Below are positions 8,598-17,221 of a DNA stretch of 23,449 nucleotides, piece by piece (position 1 is the stretch's first letter; every line of letters begins with the position of its first letter). A program made the translations under genes and the position numbers. A model generated the notes under the pieces. That model had not been told where the DNA came from. It ran no database searches and saw only the letters and a program-made list of their open reading frames with translations. The DNA is from Pigoraptor vietnamica (taxonomy: Eukaryota; Opisthokonta; Filasterea), in assembly GCA_943704525.1 (NCBI GenBank), contig CALSCQ010002633.1:1-23449 (forward strand), in the 5' to 3' direction.

Positions 8598-11496
8598 TGT
8601 GCGTGCGTGCGTGCGTGTGTGTGCGTGCGTGTGTGTGTGTGTGCGTGTGTGCGTGTGTGCGTGTGTGTGTGTGCGCGCGCGCGCGCGCGCGTGTGTGTGT
8701 GTGTGTATGTGTGTGTGTGTGTGTGTGAGTTGGAATGCACATTGGTTCACACTGCGTGGATACACTTTGCAGGTACGCACAGAGGAAGGGCAAAATGGCA
8801 CTCCACAGGTCGCAACCGACGGAGAACAGAATGGACGTTTTGCGGCCCGCAGGGTAAGTGTCTCTGTGTGGGAGCACGTGACTGGACGGTGCATGTGTTG
8901 TGATAAATCAATGCGTATGTCGTCGCACGCTTCTTTTTTCTCTTCAAGCTCGAAGTCCCGTTTCCTGACACTTCCCTCCCACCCTCAATCGCCTCGTCTC
9001 TTCGGCACGCAGAAGGGACGCCGCCAAGACGAGCCCCCCGCAACAACAGAAGCGTGGCTTTGGCATATTCGCCGGCGGCTTTTTGACGACTTCGAAGAGC
9101 GGCGTGGCGTCGTCCATGAGCAGCCCTCCGCGCGGGCACGTGATGGAGCGCGACGACCCGCACGCCCACCAGTGTCCCCGCCTCGTCCTGGAGCGCCAGC
9201 ACCAGCAGAAGGAGATTGCGCAGTCGCACTTTCACGCGATGCCCCCCGAGGCCCACGCACCGCACCGCCGCTCGACGCTGCGCGGGGGCGTTCCTGCGAT
9301 CCCGTCCGGACTCGCTTCGGACGCGGCGTCGGTCGTTGAGGAGGCTGTGCCGAAGGCGTTTGACTTTGCCGCCGAGACGGACCGCATCATGCACTGGCGC
9401 GAGCGCACGTGGACGGGGCACCAGCGAAACCTCATCCTCTCGGAGGTGCTGCGGCACTTGGACCCTCCGCAGCTGTACTTTATCGCGGCGGCGCTGACGA
9501 CGCGCATGTATCGCGACTTTATCGGGCGCCTGCCGCGGCCTCTCGCTCTCAACATACTCAAGTACCTCGACGTCGTCGACATATGTCGCGCGGGACTTGT
9601 GTGTCGCGACTGGTACGAAGTGTGCAACGACGACGAGCTGTGGCGATACAAGTGCGAGCGACGGAAGGACCTTCCCCAGGGTCCGCTGCGCTCGATCGAC
9701 AGCGGGGCGTCGTGGAAGGAGATATTTCACGGCCGGCTTCATCTCCGGCGCAACTGGGCTAAGGCGCGCTGCGATGTCGCCGTATGCCAGGGACACGAGC
9801 ACCGCGTGCTCTGCGTCGCGTTCAACCGCACGCACGCTGTGAGCGGGAGCGTCGACAAGACGATACGGGTGCGTTGACTGTGCTCGGTCTTCGTGAGAGT
9901 CGCTCTCAGTGCAATTGCTCTGGGTGTGCATGTATCACTCCCGTGGTGACTGGCTGCTAATTTATCACTCGCAACGATACCCATGACGTGCGCTAGTCTT
10001 TGTTGGTTGTCATCCTTATCACTTTTTGCTGTTAAATGCATTGCCATCGCAGGTGTGGAACATTGTGGACGGCGAGCTGCTAATGACGCTGGTGGGCCAC
10101 AAGCGCGGCGTGTGGGCGCTGTCGTTCCTCAACCGCAACATCGTCATTAGCGCATCGTACGACGGCACCATCCGCCTGTGGAACATTCGGACGGGTGACT
10201 GCGAGAAGATTTTGCAGGGTGCGTGGGCGTAGTGTCACTTGTGAGCGTGAGGGGGGTGTGTATGTGTGGGTGTTGTGAGTGAATGTGTGCACACAATCGC
10301 GCGGTATGCTCCCCCAATGTTATAGTCGACCACGTGCTCAAGTCGCACACTGCGCAGGCCACACTGGGCCGATTTGGTGCATGGAGCGTTCGCGGAACGG
10401 GCTCGTCGTGAGCGGGTCGGGCGACAAGACTGTCAAGATATGGGACACGCACACGGGCATCTGCAAGCGAACTCTGTACGGACACACAAGTCCCGTCTAC
10501 TCAATCGACATTGACGACTCGACGAACATCGTCGTGAGCGGCGCGGGCGACAAGGTGCGTTTGTGCTGTTTTTGCGTCCCCATGTTTTATTTCCCACGCA
10601 ATGTCATTGGACGTGCATTGATGCGGGAATGCATACCCGGCCCTTGTCGTCGTTCTCACACACTTCTCCGCCTGTCGCAGACGGTGCGCGTGTGGAGCAT
10701 CGACACCGGCGCCTGCCTGCGCGTCCTGCCGGCGCAGTCGCACGCGATCATGTGCCTCTCAGTCGACAAGATGATCCTCGCGATGGGGTGCTGGGACCTC
10801 GTCAAGGTGTGGGACCTCGAGACGGGCGAGTGCCTGCGCACGCTCAAGGGGCACCTCGGCCGCGTGGACGCCGTCGCGCTCCGCGTGGCGCAGCGGCCGA
10901 CGTTGACGCCGCAGATTCGCGAGCAGATTGCGGCGATGCAGGTGCTGCAGCAGGCGATGGAGAAGCCCGAAAAGGAGAAGAAGGAGAAGGGCGAGAAGGG
11001 CGAGAAGGGCGAGAAGGGCGAGAAGGGCGAGAAGGGCGAGAAGGGCGAGAAGCCGGAGAAGGAGAAGGGCGAGAAGGAGAAGCCGGAGAAGGATAAGGGC
11101 GACAAGCCGGAGAAGGATAAGGGCGAAAAGGACAAGGCGGACAAGCCCGAGAAGGAGAAGGGCGACAAGGACAAGCCCGATAAGGAGAAGGGCGAAAAGG
11201 AGAAGGCGGACAAGGAGAAGGATCGCCTCGACCGTCAGCTTCAGGCGCAGATGTACCGGCGGCAAGTGCGCGAGCACCAGCAGCTGATGAACGGGCTCAT
11301 CTCGCAACTGGACGCCGTCCTGCTCACGGGCGCGCGCGACCGCCTCGTGAAAGAGTGGAGCATCCACACGGGCAAGTGCACGACGTCCTTCAAGGGCCAC
11401 AAGGGCGCCATCAACGCCGTGCGCTTCGACGACTCGCTCATCGTCACTGGCGCCGACGACGGCACCGTCCGCATCTGGAACTTCGACACGGCGTGA
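7401..11496 (+). CDS. F-box/WD40-repeat protein, putative SCF ubiquitin-ligase substrate receptor (1057 aa)
   Basis: Six exons: 7401-8458, 8773-8853, 9013-9868, 10053-10218, 10358-10554 and 10681-11496 (TGA). Phases 2, 2, 0, 1, 0 keep one frame. ATG 7401 has a strong context (CCAACCATGG). Architecture: a helical segment at about 111-150; a Ser/Arg/Asn-rich low-complexity region to about 380; a second similar helical segment ([20 protein letters not shown] to MYRDFIGRL, about 515-552); an F-box directly after it ([23 protein letters not shown], about 553-595); and seven WD40 blades from about 640 to the end, most ending in VWNI, IWDT or VWSI. The order helix-F-box-WD40 matches the beta-TrCP/Fbxw family. 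The F-box would bind Skp1 and the propeller would recognise (often phosphorylated) substrates for ubiquitination. An 87-residue Lys/Glu/Gly-rich insert (880-966) splits blade 6. The true orthologue is not clear. Confidence 0.93.
8530..8727. repeat. 198-bp alternating purine-pyrimidine tract, intron 1 of the F-box gene
   Basis: (TG)n with GCGT variants and a central (GC)10 at 8671-8690. By direct reading the purine/pyrimidine alternation is unbroken from 8530 to 8727. It occupies most of the 314-bp intron 8459-8772. Confidence 0.95.
10990..11052 (+). repeat. Coding minisatellite, seven copies of GGCGAGAAG
   Basis: Seven perfect 9-bp units encode Gly-Glu-Lys repeats inside the F-box/WD40 gene. 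Degenerate units (GAGAAGCCG, GACAAGCCC, GATAAGGGC and similar) continue to about 11220. The unit length keeps the frame. Confidence 0.95.
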
Positions 11497-11889
11497 GAGT
11501 GTGAGCGCGCGCCGGGCGGACGCTGTCTTGCGACGGCGGGAGCGGGACGGGACGCTGCGTTCTCGACGGCATTAGTGCGCGCCTCTGTGTGTTGTGCTGG
11601 TAGTTTTGACAGTGACCGTTGCGTGGCGGCGCTTGGAGCGTCAGCCTGCAAATCGGAAATGAAACGGCGAAACGATTTCCATGTGCTTTAAAGTGATCGA
11701 CGACTGTCTGGACAGTTTCCACTCAACTGGTCGGATGGCTGTTTTCCGCGCGCTTTTCTCGTCGCCGGGGATCCATGAAAATTCCATTTTTCAGCCGCTT
11801 CTGTGGGGAAGAGGGAGAGAGCGAGAGAGAGGGACAGAGAACGCGCACGCTTCTACGTCTTTAGGACAGCAGGGCCCCCTCTCGCCGAA
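11497..11889 (+). other. Spacer between the F-box gene and the membrane-protein gene
   Basis: About 390 bp holding the 3' UTR of the F-box gene and the leader of the next gene. A GA-rich patch lies at 11810-11837. No AATAAA, TATA box or coding exon was recognised. Confidence 0.5.
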
Positions 11890-13534
11890 ATGGCTGGAGT
11901 CGCAGACAGTGTTGGCGTCGCGGGTGCGAAAGTGGCGGCGTACTTTATCACTCTCGTAATCGCCGCTGCGATTGTGGTCCGACACGTTGCGCAGTCGCGC
12001 GCGAAGGGTACGATTATCGATGCCGCTGTTGCGCGTTGTAGACATGTGCTGCTATGCTGCAAAACATTGACCCTTTCTTATAATTCTTTCGCCCATGTGC
12101 TTGCGTCCTCGAATTCATACAGTTCCGCTGGCGGCGCGGCTTTTATACGGCCTCCTTGCCCTCGCGGCCATGTACTTCACGTGGAAGAACATTATTGGGT
12201 GAGTCTTGGTTCGCGTAAGATGTTAAATGCGTCGTTGTGTTTATTTTCCTTTCCGGCGTAATTTTGGCTTGCAGTTTCATGGTGGACGATTTCTCGCAAT
12301 ACGAGAACGTTGATGACTGGCTGAAAGAGAGCGAGTTTTTCTCCAAGGTATTGTTTACTTGTTGCGAACGCACAGGGATGCCACGTCACACACACACACA
12401 CGCACGCACACACATACGCACGCGCGCGCGTGCACACACACACACACACACACACAGACAAAGACTCGATGTACAATTCTCACCCTAATGCACCCGCAGG
12501 CGTACATGATGGTCAGCGACAGTGCGGCGGGGTGGTGGTGGTCCTCGCAGCTGCTCATGTGGGTGCTTCCCTTTGTGGTGTTCGTGTGCGCCGAAGCGAG
12601 CAAGGACAGCAAGTCGACATACACATCGGGTGCGTCCAAATTGTGCGCGACTTGCAGTAGCAGCACACAGACACGGACACACACACACTCTCTCTCTCCG
12701 CAATAGCTCACAGGCACCGCACACATACAAACGCACGCACACACCGCGACACATTATGCACACACGACGCACAGCCAACCACTGTGCCTCACGTTCATCG
12801 CCTGCGTCCTTCCCCTCACACTCGCAGGCGAGCTGTCCGTGTGGGTCACGGCGGCCGTCATGTGGGTGGGCTTTGGCGGCGCCATTTCCGTGGCGTATCC
12901 CCTGTTCCTATGCCTCGTCGACCACAGGGCGCGTCCCGCCTCCAAGGCACGTGACGCGCCCCTCGAATCCGAGGGCGCTGGCCGCCACCTCGGCAACGCG
13001 GGCGTCTATGTCGTGGTCGTGTTGGGTGCCCTCTCGATCACAGCGCTGCCGTACTTCACGGGCGATCGGTTCGACAGGAACCTCATCTTTTTGCACGTGG
13101 TGCTGTTCCTTCCTGCCCTCATGCGAGTCCCCCGCGCGTCTTACGTGGATGCGGCGCTGTCGGTCGCGGCCATTGCGGCACTGTCGCACCACGCGCTTCA
13201 GTCGGCGATTGTGCTGCGCGGCGTCAACTCGTTCTCAGAGGGAGTCGCTCTTCTCGCGGAGGCCGGATTTGCGAACAAGTGCCAGGTATGGTGTGATCAC
13301 CCATGTGCACGTTCACTCTCTATTTTTTTTTCACGCTGACGCTATCTCCTGCGTGCTGTGCAGGCGGGCATCTCGCTGGACATTGTCTTTGCGACCCTCG
13401 AGACAGTCGTCTTTGTCTACTTTGACACGCGCACGCGCCGAAAGAGCGTGGCCTCTGTCGTACTACTTCTCTCGCCGTTCACGTCGTTGTCGTTCATGTT
13501 CTCCATGTATCTTCTGGCACGGTACCGGCGATAA
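11890..13534 (+). CDS. Multi-pass membrane protein, unrecognised (341 aa)
   Basis: Six exons: 11890-12007, 12123-12198, 12275-12347, 12500-12629, 12828-13285 and 13364-13534 (TAA). Phases 1, 2, 0, 1, 0 keep one frame. About nine hydrophobic stretches are visible, for example [17 protein letters not shown] near 14-30, [16 protein letters not shown] near 44-60, [13 protein letters not shown] near 106-118, a long one ending in AYPLFLCLV near 163, and [14 protein letters not shown] near the C-terminus (ending RYRR). The [18 protein letters not shown] and YPLFL blocks faintly resemble the small DUF2834 membrane family, and the two halves may be an internal duplication. This resemblance is from memory and weak. 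No catalytic motif or known transporter signature is seen. ATG 11890 (AAATGG context) is the first in frame before the hydrophobic segment. Confidence 0.82.
12388..12461. repeat. (CA)n microsatellite in intron 3 of the membrane-protein gene
   Basis: An interrupted (CA)n run with a central CGCGCGCG (about 12421-12429) lies inside the intron 12348-12499. In this gene the sense transcript carries CA, unlike the GU seen in most other intronic tracts here. Confidence 0.85.
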
Positions 13535-14002
13535 GCTGTGCGGACACTGGCTGGGATAAAGAAATGGTTTGCCCTAACATCCGGCATTTCAGTGCCAGTG
13601 TGGAGCTCCGCATATACCGTGTTCAGGCTGCCTTTACTCTGTAGCGGCCTGGGAACTGAAGGCATACTGGCAGACTGCCGTGTTGAGACACGGACAGGAG
13701 AGAGAGAATTGCACAGCGAAACACTGAGGCTCTTTTGCGTGTGCATACGAACCCTGGGCGATTGCCTGGTACGAGCGATCAGCCGGCACCCACACAATAC
13801 CACATTGCCTGGAAACAAAAAGGGTAACAACAACGTCGGCATTCTTTGCGAGATTTCGGCGGTGTCATTCACGTGAAGAGGTCCCAAAAATAGGACGGGC
13901 CAGCGGTTTTGTCGTAATAAAAATGATTGTCATAGTAATTCCATAGTGAACAACGCACAAAATAATTCCGCGGACACTGCGATGGTGATCGCGGCCAACT
14001 GA

Positions 14003-14007
14003 CCAAT
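14003..14007 (+). promoter_or_regulatory. CCAAT box upstream of the PAQR gene
   Basis: GACCAATCAG on the coding strand, about 415 bp upstream of ATG 14421. The flank differs from the shared 21-bp block but the CCAATCA core is the same. Confidence 0.35.
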
Positions 14008-14043
14008 CAGAAGCGCGCGTGTACCAACGGACCATTCCATCAC

Positions 14044-14092
14044 AAACACACACGCACACACACACGCACACACACACGCGCACAGACGCACG
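14044..14092. repeat. (CA)n microsatellite upstream of the PAQR gene
   Basis: A short interrupted (CA)n tract between the CCAAT box and the PAQR start codon. Confidence 0.8.
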
Positions 14093-14420
14093 CATTTCCT
14101 TCACCTTTGCTCCCTCTTTTCTTCTTCGGATCGCAAGGAATTGTCGCAGGCGGTTGTGTTTATGGTGCGTGCGCGAGTTTATTTCGGATCGGCGCCAAAT
14201 TTCGCTCCGCGCGACCGTTCTTCGTCACTTTGTAACAACCGCAGATTTTTTCAAAATCTGATCGTGACTCCTCTCTAATTTCTCTCCATTTACGTCGCGC
14301 CTCTCTCTTATTCCTCAAGATCTCTCCCGCGGGCGTTTGCTTGTCCGATTTCTCCGAGGCGATCGCGAATCGTGTGCCTTGGAAGGAAATCGTCCGTCCC
14401 TCGGTGCTCCGCCGTGTGGC

Positions 14421-16785
14421 ATGCCCCTCAGGATGCGATCGGTGCGCTCCCGTGGAAAGGCCGACCCCGACACGCTCGAGGAGATCACGGACCTCACGAG
14501 CTACAGTAAGATCGCGGATGCCCCTGCCGATCCCCTGCGCGCGGGGTCGCCAGCGTCGTTTGACGGGAGCCACAAGAGTGACGCCGACTCGAAGGGGGAC
14601 GCCGGCAGCGAGAGGATGCGTGACATTCTCGCGCACAATCACCGGCGCCATGCGCGTTCGCGGAGCGCGGACAGCGCATCCATTGAGCGGATGACGGGCG
14701 GCATGCGCAGGGCCACTTCGATCGACGACGAAGGGGATGGGAGCAATCCGTCGCTCCCCGTCCGCGCCATGAACGCGCTCGCGTCGAACATTTCGAGTTT
14801 CACGGCGAACATCTCGAACATGACGTCGCTTGCCGGGCAATATGCGGGCGGTCTCGTGAGCGGCGCGCGGTCGTCGATGGGCGGCGGCCAGGTGCACCAC
14901 TACCACTCTGTCGCGACAGACTCGCGCGATCAGCTCTTGGCGCCGCACGGTAGCCGCGCGAGCCTTGCAGGCGGGGATGACGACGGCGACGATGGGGACG
15001 AGGAGGTGTCGTGCGCGCCGATCTCGTTTTCCATGGTGGGGTTGACGTCGGGGAGCACGCCGACGCCGACTATTGTCGAGTCGACGGATCTATTTGCGGA
15101 ACCCGAGGAAGGGGAGGAAGCGCGTCTGTGCAGCGGACAGCACGCCGACGGCGACTATTGCGCGGTGGAAACGCTGCCGGGCCATCGGTTCAAGGTGCGG
15201 CTGCTCGACTGGGCGTCGCTGCCGGAGTGGCTCAAGGACAACGACTTTATCCACGGGGGATACCGGTGAGGTTGCGTGTTTGCGTGTGCATCTACGTGTG
15301 CTTGTGTGCTGTGTACATCTGCACGTGTGCTATGTGCGTATGCAGGGGTGCGCTTCGAGTCCGTGTCTTTGCTAGATGTAAGGGAGTGCTGAAAATCCCA
15401 AATTTTCGGTGCGTGTTGTCAGGCCCGAGCTCCGGTCGTTCAAGCGGTGCATGGAGAGCCTGCTGTACATCCACAACGAGACGGGGAATGTCTACACGCA
15501 CTTGATTGGCTTTACGACGTTCTTTGCGCTCGCCGTGTACACGTGCGCGCACCTGCTGAGGGACAGCCAGTGGGAGGATCACGTGAGTGGGCGTGCAAAA
15601 CACACCAACAAGCACTTCACATGTTGGCTACGTGCGCAACAACCCCACACACCGACCCGCTTGCTTCGCATACCACGCACACACACAGAGTCGTCAGCGT
15701 CTCTATTTCCACACCGAGTCTTTCCTCATCCTGCCCACACATTCCTCGTCTCACCCGGCCCCCTTTCGCAGGTCATGTTCTGGGTGTTCTTCATGGGAGC
15801 GATGATCTGTCTCCTCCTCTCGAGCCTCTTCCACCTCGTCTTCTGCCACTCGCCGCGCTACCTGCGCATCTTCAGTCGTCTGGACTACACGGGCATCGCG
15901 TTCCTTATCGCGGGATCGTACTTCCCCTGCATCTACTACGGCTTCTACTGCGTGCGAAAGTGGAAGATTGTGTACCTCACGGCAATCAGCGTCATTGGGT
16001 CTGTCTGCATCGTCGTCGCGTGCTTCCCGGGATTCGACAAGCCAAAGTACAGGTGGGTCCCTTGCCCTCTAGAGTTGAACGGAGCAATATCATGGGTTGC
16101 GGGTCCCCTTTTCCCTTTGCCTTTGAGTGTGGGAGTGTTGATGTTGGTCCCCGTGTTTGAACCAGGGACACCCCTGTGTTTGGATGTGGGTCCTTTTCCC
16201 TCTTGTTTATAAACACGGATGCCCTTTGTTGTGGATGTTCCCGCCCACAATTTTCTTACCGCTCTTTTCACTCGCACCTAACAGGGTCCACCGCCTGCTG
16301 CTCTTCGTGGCGATGGGCGCGTGCGGCGTCGTGCCTGTGACGCACTTTCTCGCCGTTTACGGTTTCAATCTCGCGCGCGACGCCGCGTCGTTTGATTTTC
16401 TCATGATCATGGCCGCGCTTTACCTCACCGGCGGTGCCATGTACGGCGCGCGCATCCCGGAGCGGTTTGCGCCCGGAAAGTTTGACCTCCTGGTGAGTTG
16501 TCTCTGTGCTTGACTCTGCGAGTGTGGCGTGTGTCGGCGTGCGTCTTTCTGTATGCGTGTATGATCGGGGTCAATGCATTAACCCTGGTACGATTATATG
16601 TGTGTTGATTTCGCAAAATGCACGTGTGCCTTACTTTCAAATTTTTGCACGCGCAGTTTCACAGCCACCAGCTGTTCCACATTCTCGTCGTGACTGCGGC
16701 GCTCTTCCATTACTACGGCATGGTCCGCGCCTTCAACTTTCGTGCCGAACACGGCTGCACTCGCGAAAATGCCATGTACCCTTGA
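14421..16785 (+). CDS. PAQR-family seven-helix membrane protein (adiponectin-receptor-like, 540 aa)
   Basis: Five exons: 14421-15265, 15423-15582, 15772-16052, 16285-16492 and 16657-16785 (TGA). Phases 2, 0, 2, 0 keep one frame. Residues 1-260 form a Ser/Asp/Gly-rich, probably disordered tail. The PAQR region starts at LPEWLKDNDFIHGGYRPEL and continues with SLLYIHNETGNVYTHLIG. The metal site of the family is complete: SSLFHLVFCHS with His356, RLDYTGIAF with Asp373, and FHSHQLFH with His502 and His506. Known PAQR proteins bind zinc at these residues and several have ceramidase activity, so a ceramide-linked receptor or hydrolase role is plausible but inferred. The gene is closer to the AdipoR branch than to bacterial haemolysin III by these motifs and by its long N-terminal tail. 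ATG 14433 is an alternative start, four codons downstream. Confidence 0.94.
16053..16284 (+). other. PAQR intron 3 with repeated donor-like segments
   Basis: This 232-bp intron starts GTGGGTCCCTTGCCCTC. Similar stretches recur at about 16097-16116 (GCGGGTCCCCTTTTCCC) and 16186-16203 (GTGGGTCCTTTTCCCTC), suggesting small internal duplications that include the 5' splice-site region. Confidence 0.5.
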
Positions 16786-17221
16786 GCCAGCTGTGTCGTG
16801 TCTGTTTGCTGTTTGTGATCGACTGAGCGCGTTTGTGCGTTGGCGGGGCGTGCCTGTTTGCTGTTTGTGCGTTGATGAGTCTCCAATGCCTTGAGGCTGC
16901 GTGTTGCGTCGGTTGAGTTGTGGTGCGTTGCCGCCCTTGGAGGGTCGGCCCTGTCTGCGGAATCAATTGAACAATGGAGCTGCTATACACGACGAGCCAT
17001 TGAAATGCTTGATTTACGCGCGCAAACGCACGGCAAACGCGAAAACCGGGCGAAAACGCGTGAATGCACGCACAGAAGTGCGACAGGCAATCGCTTCATG
17101 CTGGGGGGGGTGAGCGCCAGTCCCACCGACACAGCCTGCGAGTCCTTGTCGACGTAAAAGAGAGAGAGAGAGAGAGAGAGAGAAAGAAACAGAAGACGCC
17201 GCGATGGTGTGAGCTTGGCGC
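16786..17221. other. Convergent 3' spacer between the PAQR and CRAL-TRIO genes
   Basis: About 435 bp shared by two 3' ends. The 16-mer CTGTTTGCTGTTTGTG occurs twice (16802-16817 and 16854-16869). A (GA)n run lies at 17158-17186. No AATAAA or coding exon was recognised. Confidence 0.55.
17158..17186. repeat. (GA)n microsatellite
   Basis: A nearly perfect GA dinucleotide run just beyond the stop codon of the CRAL-TRIO gene. Confidence 0.9.

Larger units (their letters stand above)
13535..14420 (+). other. Spacer between the membrane-protein and PAQR genes
   Basis: About 890 bp between two plus-strand genes. It holds a CCAAT box at 14003-14007 and a (CA)n tract at 14044-14092. A pyrimidine-rich stretch at about 14097-14125 and 14270-14330 may be the PAQR leader. 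The open frame before ATG 14421 starts only from a TTG and is not taken as coding. Confidence 0.5.

Noticed and set aside
8494-9339. Long open frames over (TG)n tracts (for example 8494-9339 plus and 7296-8894 minus)
   Set aside because: They translate to Cys-Val or His-Thr repeats and overlap the spliced F-box gene in other frames. They are simple-repeat or antisense artefacts.
10656-11400. Long minus-strand frames opposite the GEK repeat (Ser/Phe/Leu-rich)
   Set aside because: They are antisense shadows of the (GGCGAGAAG)n coding repeat, with no domain and no splice support.
11890-13534. GPCR or ion-channel assignment for the membrane protein
   Set aside because: It has hydrophobic segments only. 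No DRY, NPxxY, pore-loop or transporter signature can be seen.
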